46,068 bases of DNA from Phanerochaete sordida (Eukaryota > Basidiomycota > Agaricomycetes > Polyporales > Phanerochaetaceae). The stretch is from assembly GCA_019973155.2 (NCBI GenBank), contig BPQB01000140.1:1-46068 (forward strand). Reading direction: 5' to 3'. Every line of letters starts with the position of its first letter. The stretch's first letter is position 1. The position numbers and the translations under genes were made by a program. Below are positions 1 to 9,639 of the stretch, one piece after another. The notes under the pieces were generated by a model, which was given only the letters and a program-made list of their open reading frames with translations, ran no database searches and was not told the origin of the DNA.

Positions 1-605
1 AGAGCCATCTGACCGCCACCGGCGCGTCAGTCAAGCGTCCTTCTACCATGTCGGCCGACGCACTATCCAAGCCTGATTCTACCACGTTCGCCGACGCACC
101 GTCCAAGCCTCCTTCTCCCACATTGGCAGACGCATCGTCCAAGCCTCGTTCTACCACGTTGGCCTACGCACCGTCCAAGCCCGCGCTCCCGACGCACGTC
201 TCTGGCGGCTTTGCACCGGCTGGCCGCTCCACATTCCGCACCACCGCCCACGCGACTCCAGGAGCGACGTCGACGCAGGCAGACCCATCGCTGTCAGCAG
301 AACAGCGTCTGGCGGCTTTGTTTCCGACGGCCCTTCGCTCGCCTCTCCTCGGATGTGCAGGGACGGACGACGTGTGGGATGGGTTCCTCGACGACGACGG
401 CGACAGAACCGCGCCACGCGTGCCTGGATGTGCGGCCTCCGACGGCGTCGCGGGCGAAGACGTGCTGGATGGGCCCACGCCGAGCAAGGGGCACAGGAAT
501 CCTTTTGCCATGCTCGGGGCGTCAGACGTAGAGGAGGCGGAGCGTAGTGCTGCTCATCTCAGGAAGAAGGAGAGACAGAGGAAGGCTGCAAAGCAGCGGG
601 TGTAG
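1..605 (+). CDS. 3' part of an unidentified gene, possibly a BTB-array tail exon
   Basis: The frame is open from base 3 to the TAG at 603-605 and runs off the left edge, so the methionine at 48 need not be the start. The visible part begins with about four copies of a 12-residue repeat (core SKPxSTTxADAP, roughly 30-185), continues as Ala/Pro/Asp-rich low-complexity sequence and ends in a basic stretch (LRKKERQRKAAKQRV). Basic ends also close the tails of BTB genes D and G, and the strand and position fit one more member upstream of gene A. No conserved domain is visible, so membership of that family is inference. Confidence 0.5.
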   Translation, partial: SHLTATGASVKRPSTMSADALSKPDSTTFADAPSKPPSPTLADASSKPRSTTLAYAPSKPALPTHVSGGFAPAGRSTFRTTAHATPGATSTQADPSLSAEQRLAALFPTALRSPLLGCAGTDDVWDGFLDDDGDRTAPRVPGCAASDGVAGEDVLDGPTPSKGHRNPFAMLGASDVEEAERSAAHLRKKERQRKAAKQRV

Positions 606-1044
606 GCTGCAAATGGACGGTTGGACCCTGCGTGGAATTGACCAGGTCGGGGACACTGCGACTGTATCCGGGGTTTTCAGAGAATCTTATGCTGCCATGC
701 CCATATTCGTCCGTCCTATGCAACAGTCAGACTCTTCCCTAGGCCGAACGCGGCTCAAGCGCACCTCATGAGGTTGACGAGAACCTCGGGCGACCGCTTG
801 TACTCGAGGCGGTGCAGTCCTTTTTCCAGCACATCCTTGAGCGCAGCGTCGAGCCGTTACAATAGCGTCTCCGCGCTCGCAGTGGAGAGCGAAGAAAGCG
901 CTGCCAGCTGGTGCGCATCCTCAAGGCCTCACGGGTCTTCTGCATCTATCTGATTCTATGCGCCGCGATGCCATGGCGAGGGCCCAAGGAGGGATCAGCG
1001 CTAGCAGCGCTCCGCCCCGTCCGCCGGGATGGCTGTAGTAGGTA
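606..1044. other. Intergenic stretch left of the transposon, possible gene relic
   Basis: No complete gene is seen. On the minus strand, about 860 down to 763, there is a short coding-like stretch (LKDVLEKGLHRLEYKRSP) followed at once by a splice-donor-like GTGCGC. Upstream of it that frame is stopped, so it could be an exon remnant of a broken gene. Its family is not recognised. Confidence 0.3.
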
Positions 1045-1065
1045 AGATAGGCCCAGCTCAAACTC
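1045..1065 (+). repeat. Left terminal inverted repeat
   Basis: Begins AGATAG(G)CCCAGC and pairs with 4038-4058, 17 of 21 positions identical. Flanked on the left by target TA (1043-1044). Confidence 0.85.
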
Positions 1066-1376
1066 GACGTCATCACGTGCTCAAGCGCCGTCACACTTGG
1101 CTGGCGCAGATGTTCGAGAATTCCATAACTTGTATTCCTGTATGCACAGACAGAGATTAGAGCCGACATTTTGTAGGCACACCCAATCTTCGAATAACAC
1201 CGGCTCTATGTGGTGTACAATCGACTGGGTAGACACGATATGAAGCTCCCGTGAGGCTCAGCAAGAAGTATTACATAAGCTCTAAGCTAGACGATGGGTG
1301 CCAATCAGCGGGATGGCGAGCAAAATGAGAAATTGGGCGGCGGGAGTAGTATTCAGGACAGTAACACGTCTTTACC

Positions 1377-3842
1377 ATGGCTCCGCGGAAGCGACACGCT
1401 CAGAAGGCTATAGAGAATCTCCGGAAAGCGGGAAAGTACAGTCCAAAGCGGAGAAAGGTGGCGAAACCTGAGGAGGAGGAAAAGGTGAGTAAAATCGAAT
1501 TATATTCGAGCGCACTAACCGTCAATGTCAAGCAGGAGACGGTTCGCATGACAGCGGAGGAGGTCATGGAGCATCGAGCTCGAACATTTTCAGAGATATC
1601 TAGGCCCACCTGGGGTACCCAAGCTCCGCAGAGGCCAGTCCTCGCCCACCTGGAGGAGAACCACCAGCTGCGCCGCTTCCCACCTACCGCAGTACCCCCT
1701 GGATCACCTGTACACATTCCCATAGTCAATACACATCATTCTCCGCGACACAACGCGCAAAATGAAGCACATACCCCTCATACATCCTGTCGTGGCCTTG
1801 TCACGGTTGAGGAGCTGCCAGATGAGGATGCACAGGCTGCGCTCGCCCGTCAGAACGATCCGGTGCGGCAGAAGGTCCCAATCGGCTGGGTGATTCATAG
1901 CTCAGATGCGCCTGACGCACCAGAGAGTCGGCTCGAAGAACTACAAGCGAAGGCAGCAGCCGCATCATGGGATAAATGCAAAGAGACATCACAGCACATA
2001 CCTGCCGCCGCAGTCGATGAGCCGGATTCTTCTGGACAGAGCTCGAAACCCCGCTTCACCCCTGCCCCATCTATGAGAGAAGCAAGTGCCGCGCATGACG
2101 ATATCACCAATCTCCTCCGTCCACGAAGACGCAACGGAATCGGACACTTACATTTCACCAAAGGCGACGATCTGCAGCGCAAGCTCGAGCAGATGCGCAT
2201 GTTTCTATACCAGTATACCCAAGGGGTCTCTACATGGACCGCCGCTTCATTGCAGATCGCGCGGATGTGGGAAGAAGGGGAGACCGGAGAGTACCATGCG
2301 AGACAGCTGCGCCAGTGGACGCGCAGCTTCATCGCCGACCGCCACGCCCTTCCCGTATCCCGCATGGGTACCTGGAATCAGTCTCTCATCGACAAGAAGC
2401 CGGAGCTGAAGCAGGCAATCAACCTACACCTCCAGAGCGTAGGAAAATACGTTCGCGCCATGGATATCGTCGATTTCCTCGCGGATCCTCTTGTCCAGCT
2501 CGAGCATGGCCTTGGCGAAGGCATCTCGCTGTCTACAGCGCAAGTCTGGATGCACAAACTTGACTACCGGTGGACGCGAGCTTCTAAAGGGCTGTTTGTG
2601 GACGGTCACGAAAGAGGCGACGTGACTACTTACCGAAACGACATATTCCTCCCTACACTTGAGGTTGTTCATCCTAGGCTTCGCCTATGGTCGAAGGATG
2701 GCACCGAGATCGCTGTATCAGGTGCCTTACCAGTGGGCAGTCCCCAGCGACGGGTGGTGCTTTGGTACCATGACGAGTCGACCTTCTATGCCCACGATCG
2801 CCGGCACGTCTACTGGCAGAAGAGTGGCGGAACCAAGGAACCTCAGCCGAAAGGGGAAGGTGCTTCGCTCATGGTCGCAGACTTCGTCTCAGCCGATCAT
2901 GGGTGGTTAGCTTCTCCTGACGGCAAAGAGTCTGCACGAGTATTCTTCAAGGTAGGCAAGAATCGGGAGGGCTACTGGGATAATGACGACGTCCTGGCCC
3001 AGGCGTCGAAGGCCATGGACATCTTGCAGCGCCACTATCCCCATGAGGACCACATCCTGATTTACGACAACGCACCAATCCACAAGAAACGTTCACCTGA
3101 GTCCCTCTCCGCGCTCCACATGTCGATGGGTCCCACGAAGAAGCCGGGGTACTTTTTTGGCGTCGAGATCCCTGTCAAACACCCGGTGACCAAGAAGCCA
3201 GTCTATGAGCCTGACGGAACCATTGCGAAGGAAAAGGTGCCCATGACAGGGGCGCGACTGCCGGATGGAACACCGCAGTCTCTATACTTTCCTGAGGGCC
3301 ATCCACAGGCCCGTGTCTTCAAGGGGATGACGATCGTTCTGGCAGAGCGTGGCATCGATGTCAGCAAGCTTCCGGCTCAGTGCAAGGGGAAGGGCTTCAA
3401 TTGCGCACCACCAGCGATCGACTGCTGCTGCCGGCGTGTCATGTACAACCAGCCCGACTTCCAAGAAGCACGCTCGCTTCTCGAGACACACTGTGAAGCT
3501 CGTGGCTTCCAGGTTCTCTTCCTCCCCAAGTTCCATTGTGAGCTCAACCCGATAGAGCAATGCTGGGGTATGGCGAAGCGGGAGTACCGCATGTACCCCG
3601 AGTCGTCCTCCGAGGCCGTTCTCGAGATCAATGTCGCCAAGGCACTCGCGACCGTTGATCTCTACTCCATGCGGCGGTTCTTTACTCGCACGCTTCGCTT
3701 CATGGATGGCTACCGATATGGACTCACTGGAAAGGCCGCTGCCTACGCGGTGAAGCGGTATTCCGGTCATCGAGTACTGCCGGGGCTCCAAGTACTGGAG
3801 GAGCTCGAGCTCGCAGGGCAGCTGGAGATGGTGGAGAGATGA
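1377..3842 (+). CDS. DDE transposase of a Tc1/mariner/IS630-like element
   Basis: Catalyses cut-and-paste transposition of the surrounding element. The unspliced frame is 821 codons. An SV40-like nuclear localisation signal (SPKRRKV) lies near residue 25, a helix-turn-helix-like region near 300-430, and a DDE_3-type RNase H fold after that: D466 (in YHDEST), D564 (in YDNAPIH) and E727 (in NPIEQCW). The second Asp and the Glu are 163 residues apart, far more than the 34-39 of typical Tc1/IS630 enzymes. The insert carries a cysteine cluster (near DCCCRR). This layout recurs in a transposase family I recall from Agaricomycetes. A 51-nt stretch, 1485-1535, has GTGAGT, an ACTAAC branch-like site and a CAG end; it is probably an in-frame intron, giving 804 residues. 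No stop or frameshift interrupts the frame. Confidence 0.85.
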   Translation: MAPRKRHAQKAIENLRKAGKYSPKRRKVAKPEEEEKVSKIELYSSALTVNVKQETVRMTAEEVMEHRARTFSEISRPTWGTQAPQRPVLAHLEENHQLRRFPPTAVPPGSPVHIPIVNTHHSPRHNAQNEAHTPHTSCRGLVTVEELPDEDAQAALARQNDPVRQKVPIGWVIHSSDAPDAPESRLEELQAKAAAASWDKCKETSQHIPAAAVDEPDSSGQSSKPRFTPAPSMREASAAHDDITNLLRPRRRNGIGHLHFTKGDDLQRKLEQMRMFLYQYTQGVSTWTAASLQIARMWEEGETGEYHARQLRQWTRSFIADRHALPVSRMGTWNQSLIDKKPELKQAINLHLQSVGKYVRAMDIVDFLADPLVQLEHGLGEGISLSTAQVWMHKLDYRWTRASKGLFVDGHERGDVTTYRNDIFLPTLEVVHPRLRLWSKDGTEIAVSGALPVGSPQRRVVLWYHDESTFYAHDRRHVYWQKSGGTKEPQPKGEGASLMVADFVSADHGWLASPDGKESARVFFKVGKNREGYWDNDDVLAQASKAMDILQRHYPHEDHILIYDNAPIHKKRSPESLSALHMSMGPTKKPGYFFGVEIPVKHPVTKKPVYEPDGTIAKEKVPMTGARLPDGTPQSLYFPEGHPQARVFKGMTIVLAERGIDVSKLPAQCKGKGFNCAPPAIDCCCRRVMYNQPDFQEARSLLETHCEARGFQVLFLPKFHCELNPIEQCWGMAKREYRMYPESSSEAVLEINVAKALATVDLYSMRRFFTRTLRFMDGYRYGLTGKAAAYAVKRYSGHRVLPGLQVLEELELAGQLEMVER

Positions 3843-4037
3843 TGGATACCTGCATATGCCATTTTCTCAGGTCTCGGACACGATTTCTATGCTTTTCCCT
3901 TCATCATCCGCGTCGAGTACGCGGTTTACACGCGACCATAGATGATTGCAGCATTAATTCCCAACATGTACACTCTTGGGACTTATCAGCAGATAGCACA
4001 CGTCTCACGTGATCGTCACACTGTGACCGTAGTGGGT

Positions 4038-4058
4038 GAGAATGGGCTGGGTCTATCT
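4038..4058 (-). repeat. Right terminal inverted repeat
   Basis: Reverse complement begins AGATAG(A)CCCAGC. Flanked on the right by target TA (4059-4060). Confidence 0.85.
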
Positions 4059-4084
4059 TACAAGAGATCGTTTCGCTTCGCTAC

Positions 4085-4172
4085 ACGCCTGCTGCCCTCG
4101 CGGTTGCTGCTCTCGTGGTTGCTGCTCTCGCGGTTGCAGGTATCGTGGCTGCTATTTTCGCGGTTGCAGGTC
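4085..4172 (+). repeat. Short tandem repeat, ~15-bp unit
   Basis: Five to six imperfect copies of a unit like TTGCTGCTCTCGCGG, just outside the right end of the transposon. Copies vary at a few bases. Confidence 0.6.
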
Positions 4173-4618
4173 GTCTTCTTCGACGCGATTGGCATTCTAA
4201 CCTGCATGGCATTCTCACTTCAATCGCACAGCTCGGAGAAGGGTTTGCGCCGCCCGCGGCGGCTCAGGCGTTCGTGGGCGTTTGACACGGCGTAAGATAA
4301 TAGCAGATGCGCATCGGAGGGCAAGTCCGACTGAAATTTGTGGTGATCGGTCGGACGGCGTAGGGATACAGCGGACGGTATATAAGGAGCGAGGTCGCAT
4401 GGGGTGTGGGGTAAGGGGGTAAGAAAGAGTAAGAGAAGCTTTACTTACTTTCAGGCGATGTGGTTAAAGATACGAGTTATGATGCATGATGACAAGTACT
4501 CGAGCTTGGAGGACAGAGCCCGGCCTTTCTGGGACGCACACAGGCGGCCGTGCGACACGTCGCGAGCGGGCTCGGAAAGCTGGCCAGTGGCGATAGTACC
4601 GCCGGCAGGGAGCACGGT

Positions 4619-4672
4619 CACGTGCCGTCCATGTGTCCATGTTTCGCCCAAGCGCACGCGCTTTGCTTCGAA
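4619..4672 (+). promoter_or_regulatory. Shared BTB promoter module, gene A
   Basis: Palindromic CACGTG at 4619-4624 and palindromic TTCGAA at 4667-4672 inside GCGCTTTGCTTCGAACGCTG, about 120 bp before the ATG. The same pair recurs, with conserved flanks, ahead of B, C, E and G. D has the E-box with TCCGAA, and F has TTCGAA. CACGTG is the usual site of fungal bHLH factors; the binding protein here is unknown. Confidence 0.7.
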
Positions 4673-4790
4673 CGCTGACGACTTTGCGAACCTTGTCGCC
4701 ACGCGCCCTCCGCGAGGCCGCTCCCCGCAATCATCGACTGATAGAAATCGTCCTCACGATGCCGGTTTTGTCCTGTTTTCCTTCGCAACC

Positions 4791-6602
4791 ATGTCGACGC
4801 CTCTTCACACCCTTGCCAAGGTCCCCAGCGGCGGCAGCCTCGAAGACGCTCTCGCCGACGCCCTCTCTGGCAAGCCGTTCAACGATGTGACGTTCTACAC
4901 CCTCGCGCGGGAGGAAGGAGGCGGCAAGCGGCGCGCTGTGCACGCGAACAGTCGTATCCTCACGTCGTCCTCAAAGTACTTCCGCGAGCGTGAGTCGCCT
5001 CGATGTACGCCGAGCTACTAGCTTTGCTGACCGAGGCGCAGTCCTAGCTGAAGAAGTAGGCGATGGGCCCGCTCCGAATGCTCTCTCCGAGAGTACCGCA
5101 ACGCTAACGGGTACCGCTCGGGATGATGAAGATGCCAGCACGCTCAGCGATGACGACGATATCGATGCGTTGGAGAGTTTGCTGGCGACGCCGAGCGAAG
5201 TCTCGTTTGGGGGCGATGAAGAGACGAAGCTGGTATGTCTGTTGGACGTACCAACGATGCACTCTACCAACCTCTTCACAGCCCGACAGTGCATCCGAAT
5301 ACACCAAGAACGTATCCACAGCTGTCAGCGCTACGAGCGGCACCCGCGTCGTCACTCTCGACAACGTCGAACCCGACACGTGAGTAATGTACTGCTTTGA
5401 CGAGCCTTGATTGACTGAAACGCCTGCAGACTCGAAGCAGTCATCTTCTACATCTACACAGGGAACGTGTACTTTCGTCCTCTCCGCTCTCAAGATTCGA
5501 GAGTCTGTGAAGACGCCAAGGCTACCTATGCGCCGGCGAACCCAAAGCGACCGGCGTGCTGCTGCAAAGCCGTTTATTGCTTCGCTGACCAGGTACGTGC
5601 GCTACGATACAGGCCCCTCGGAAGAGCGCCAGGAGGAGCTGACATGCGCACTCAGGCGGGTCTCGACGAGCTCAAGGAGCTCGCAGACGCGCATCTCTTT
5701 GCACAGCTCGACAAGGACAATATCCTCGACGAAGTATTCTCGCCGTTCTCCGCGAAGTACGTGCACTTGCGCGCCACATGTCTTACGGCCTGCTGACGCG
5801 TGTGACGCATAGGTACCCCATCATCTTGCGCCGCCAAGTCGCGTTCCTGCTCGAGAAACACTGGACGTCTGCGACGCACGCTAGGTCAGGACCGTTAGTC
5901 GAGCGGATTGTGCGTGGCGAGATGCCGCACGCTGCGCCCGCGCTGGCGATGCTTCTGGGAGAGATCTCCCCAGGTCTCGCGCGCAGTGAGTGTTCCTTGG
6001 ATGGGAAGTCTAAGGGGCCTCTGCCTCCGGATCCCTCACCCGCCAACCCGTCGTTGCGCGAACCTTTACCTGCGAACCTCTCGTCCGCGCGCGTACCGGC
6101 CACCGGCTCTCCGTCCGCTGCTGTGTCGCCAGCGAGGCCTGCCCCTCCGGGGTGCGCTCCGGGATCCAACTTACTGGCTGGCAGTCCTCCTGCGTCCGCG
6201 TCTATACCTACCTCTTCAATATCTGGGCCGGCAAGTCCGTCTGTGCCACCAGGGTCCGCAGGTGGTGCCGGCGCTGGCGAGGCCGACGCGGCGGCGGAGA
6301 GCGTTACGGTGCGCCCGGCAGCGCGCGTTACAGAGAGTGCTGTACCTGCGCGTGGGCCGGCTATAGACGCGACCGCAGTACCAGCACAGGTCCCCGGCGC
6401 GGCGTCGGCATCTGATGTGGGAGGCGAGAGCCGCGTCCTCCAGAAAAGGCGCTGCAAAGTCTGCAAAAAGAAGACCATCTGGACCGTCTGCTGGGCCTGC
6501 AAACAGAAGTGGGCTGGTATGGTCAAGCCAGCTGACAGTATCGGGAGCACAAGGGTAGCGGATGGGGGTGGTGTGGCAAGTATCGCGTCTTCTGGTACGT
6601 AG
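4791..6602 (+). CDS. BTB/POZ protein A, 513 aa, with possible zinc-ribbon tail
   Basis: Exons 4791-4989, 5042-5232, 5282-5379, 5430-5592, 5656-5756, 5813-6602; all five introns have GT-AG ends and the frame stays open. The BTB fold is split. Exon 1 gives the first strands (GKPFNDVTFYT, VHANSRIL, SSKYFRE). Exon 2 is an acidic loop (DDDDIDALESLLATPSEVSF). Exon 4 gives the dimer-core segment (LEAVIFYIYTGNVYF, CKAVYCFAD). Exons 5-6 add the helices after the fold. BTB proteins usually dimerise and often serve as Cullin-3 adaptors, but substrates cannot be inferred here. The tail is Pro/Ala/Ser-rich until C465-x2-C468-x8-C477-x2-C480, a possible zinc-ribbon not seen in the paralogs. The start is set by identity to the other heads (MSTPLHTLAKVPSGG). 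Confidence 0.85.
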
Positions 6603-7186
6603 CTGGGCGGAACATATAGGGTTCAGGCATATCCTCAAGGTGAAGGAGTAAGTAACGCGTAGCGCAGATGTGAGGTCTCCGAGTATAGGTGCATACAGCG
6701 CCGGTGACATGTGCGATGTTCGTCTCTGCCACTTTTTCTTCAGTTCCATCCTCAGCTTATTTTTCTTCCCGCACGTAGTGTGGTCTCTGCGGACGCCTTC
6801 CTGGGGAGAGGGAACGGGGCTGGTGCGATGTATAGGTGCATGTCCGCGTCCAGCCCAAAGATATCCTCAGAATGATGTGCGGTACCTGTCGTCCTCAGAT
6901 GGCGCGTCTGATATAGATAATTGGACTGGGCAGGACAAGCGTCGAACGCGGGCCGCAAAAAGGCGCAAGTGTTGTAGTTCGCGGGATATGTCGCAGACAC
7001 GATCACGTGGCATTTATCCGTATTCGCCGCGCGTGCCTGCCGCCCGAGCGCACGCGCTTTGCTTCGAACGCTGACGCCGCGAACCTTGTCGCCACGAGTT
7101 CTCCGCGAGGCCGCTCCCCCGCTCTCATCTGCTAGCGGACATCGTCCCCACGATGCCAATTCTCTCTCCTGTTCTCCATCCCAGCC
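6603..7186. other. Intergenic region A-B
   Basis: 3' flank of A and promoter of B. Apart from the conserved promoter block beginning near 7004, nothing recognisable. Confidence 0.6.
7004..7068 (+). promoter_or_regulatory. Shared BTB promoter module, gene B
   Basis: CACGTG at 7004-7009 and TTCGAA at 7063-7068 within GCGCTTTGCTTCGAACGCTG, followed by the same TCGCCACG...CCGCGAGGCCGC block as in A. The ATG is at 7187. Confidence 0.7.
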
Positions 7187-9335
7187 ATGTCGACCCCTCT
7201 GCACACGCTCGCGCAGGTGCCCAGCGGCGGCAGCCTCGAGGATGCCTTCGCAGATGCGCTCGCTGGCAAGCCTTTCAATGATGTGATTTTCTACGCGTCT
7301 GCGCGGGACGAAGCCGGCGGAGAGCGGCGCGCTGTCCACGCGAACAGGCGCGTCCTCATGTCGTCTTCAAACTACTTCCGACAGTGTGAGTCGTCTCTGT
7401 GTGTCTTGGAGCGCTGATTTTGCTGACGGGGCGCAGTTCTGTCTTCAGGGAAAGAACGTGAAGTATCTCCAAAGCCTGTTGCGGACACGTCCGCGATGGT
7501 GATAGGTGACACTCGGGACGAGGACGAGAGCACGCTCGGCGATGACGACGACATCGACGCTTTGGAGAGCCTGCTGGCGGCGCCGAGCGAAGTCTCTTTT
7601 AGGGATGATGAGTCGGAGATCAAGCTGGTGTGTCTGATGGATATGCCGAGGACGCACCACACTAACCGCTCCACAGCCCGACAGTGCATCCGAAGACACC
7701 AAGAGCGTCTCCACAACTGTCACCGCTGCGAGCAGCACTCGCATCATTACTCTAGACAACGTCGCGGCCGACACGTGAGCATTCTAGTCATTTAGAAGAG
7801 ATTAGCTGTCTGATGTCCCGGCAGACTTGACGCAACCATCTTCTACATCTACACCGGCAACGTGTACTTCCTACCTCTGCGCTCTTCGGTTCCGGAAGTA
7901 GTGAAGCACGACAAGGAACGTCCGAACAGACCCATGTGCTCGTGCAAGGCGGCATATCGCTTCGCTGATGAGGTATGTCCTGCGAACGGTTGATAAACAC
8001 GAACTGACTGCTGCACTTAGGCGGGACTCGATGAGCTAAAACAGCTCGCAGAGGCGCACCTCTTCGCACAGCTCGATGCTGAGAACATCCTCGCCGAGGT
8101 CTTTTCGCCGTTCTCATCTCAGTAAGCACCGCGGTTTCCTCTACCTTCCTATGGATGCTAACGCGCCTGCGCGCAGGTACCACACCATCCTACGCAAACA
8201 GGTCTACATTTTGCTCGAGAAGTACTGGACGTTGGAGGCGCGTGCCGGGCTGGGACCTATCGTTGAGCGCGTCGTGTGCGGCGAGCTGCCGCACGCTGCG
8301 CCTGCGCTCAACATGCTGCTCGGCGAAATCCCTGTGGCGCTGCCCGCGACTTCTGCAGAAGATCGCGCGCACGGCGTGCCTTCGCCAAAGGCCCAGGCAC
8401 CCGCCAGCTCTCCATCCGTCGAGTTCTCTCCAGACAATGCCTCTCCCGTCAAAGCCGTTCCCGCAAAGCCTTCTTCGCCAGAACGCGTCCCGAAGATCAG
8501 CTCTACAGCTTCCCAGCCTGCGCCCTCCCCTCCCGCAGCTGCCGCTGTCGGTGCGTCGGAATATCCGCCGGCAGCCTCACCTCCGAGCTCGACGATCTCG
8601 TCCTCTGGCCGTGTTGAGCCGCGTTCTGCGGATGCAACGGCGGACGCCACAGCGGCAACAGCGCCGGCGGAACTTGGCAGCGCACCTGCTGCGCCCAAGG
8701 CATCTCCCGCGCTGGCTAACTCTGCAGTGCGCACGATTCCGCCCGATGGGGGCTGGTTTGGCAAGGGCATGAGCCTGCTGAAGAAGGCCGTGGACTCGAC
8801 AGAGGAGGAATACCCGGCCTGGCGCACCATGCAGGAGGGAGCGGCACGCCCGGCGAGTCTGCGCGGCAGTCAGTGGCCAATCCTGCCTCGCGCATCCGCG
8901 GGCAGCGAGCTAGGGGCTCTCGACGCGACGGCTTCCGCGCTTCCCGCGCCTGCATCCGCCCCGGAGGACAGTACGCACGGGAGCATGCTGGGGTCTCGGA
9001 GCGGCTCTGCGGCGGTGATCAGTGCGCGCGGAGAGCCCGGCGGCTTGCAGCGCAACGCAGACTCGACTTTGTCTGCTGGCGCGCTGCCTGCTGTGGCGAA
9101 CAAGGTTGAGTTTGACGCGGAGGCCAGCACGACACGGCGGAGCAAAGGCGACAAGGGTCATACAAAGAAGAAGGGCCATCCTAAGAGGACGGCTGATACC
9201 GGCGCCCGTACAGATGCAGCTCCGGCGCCGATGTCTCCAGAGGCTACAGCTGCTGTGCGGCAGCCCGGGAACGCGCTGGCGGGTGCTGAGGCGGATGCGG
9301 GTGCCGCTGCGCAGTCCAAGGAGGCGGGGTGCTGA
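7187..9335 (+). CDS. BTB/POZ protein B, 631 aa, long Ala/Pro/Ser-rich tail
   Basis: Exons 7187-7385, 7437-7627, 7677-7774, 7825-7972, 8021-8121, 8177-9335, all introns GT-AG. Exons 1, 2, 3 and 5 have exactly the lengths of gene A (199, 191, 98, 101 nt). BTB segments: GKPFNDVIFYA and VHANRRVL in exon 1, acidic DDDDIDALESLL in exon 2, ATIFYIYTGNVYF and CKAAYRFAD in exon 4, KQLAEAHLFAQL in exon 5. The last exon encodes a tail of nearly 400 residues rich in Ala, Pro and Ser, with an aromatic/basic patch (GWFGKGMSLLKKAVDS) and a Lys/Arg-rich stretch near the end (KGDKGHTKKKGHPKR). The tail is unlike those of A, C and D. Role presumed as BTB dimer or adaptor; no partner is evident. Confidence 0.85.
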
Positions 9336-9639
9336 GGTGGTACTGGGCGCGGTACAGATGCGGTTGGACGCGGAGTAGGGCTGCGTGTATGAGCTGTCTA
9401 CCGTATTGTGTCTGCCGTATTCGACGCACCGCACGGTTCTCCTGACGCGCGGTGTCGCTGGCCTAGTGTGGGAGGACACGGTCACGTGGCGTTTTTGCCG
9501 CGGGTGTAGGCGCACGCGCTTTGCTTCGAACGGTGACGACGCCGCGAACGTTGTCGCCACGCGCCCTCCGCGAGGTCGCTCTCCCAGCTCTTATCTGTCC
9601 CACGATGCCTCGGCTCATATCACCCCCTCCGCTGCAAGC
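9336..9639. other. Intergenic region B-C
   Basis: 3' flank of B and promoter of C with the conserved block from 9480. Nothing else recognised. Confidence 0.6.
9483..9530 (+). promoter_or_regulatory. Shared BTB promoter module, gene C
   Basis: CACGTG at 9483-9488, TTCGAA at 9525-9530 within CGCTTTGCTTCGAACGGTG, then the conserved TCGCCACGCGCCCTCCGCGA block. The ATG is at 9640. Confidence 0.7.

Larger units (their letters stand above)
1045..4058 (+). mobile_element. Complete Tc1/mariner/IS630-type DNA transposon, 3,014 bp
   Basis: The ends form terminal inverted repeats: the first 21 bases (1045-1065, AGATAGGCCCAGCTCA...) match the reverse complement of the last 21 (4038-4058) at 17 positions. 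Directly outside lie TA at 1043-1044 and TA at 4059-4060, the target duplication typical of the Tc1/mariner superfamily. One long transposase gene fills the inside in the same orientation. Intact ends, target duplication and open reading frame make it look like a full-length, possibly autonomous copy. It sits between the partial gene at the left edge and the first complete BTB gene. Confidence 0.85.
4059..4790. other. Intergenic region between transposon and BTB gene A
   Basis: Holds a short tandem repeat (4085-4172), a TATATAA sequence near 4378-4386 with no assigned gene, and the conserved BTB promoter block (4619-4740) directly ahead of gene A. No additional gene is supported. Confidence 0.6.

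Noticed and set aside
4085..4172. Regular short repeats considered as a CRISPR-like array
   Set aside because: Units are contiguous without spacers and the genome is eukaryotic; it is a simple tandem repeat.
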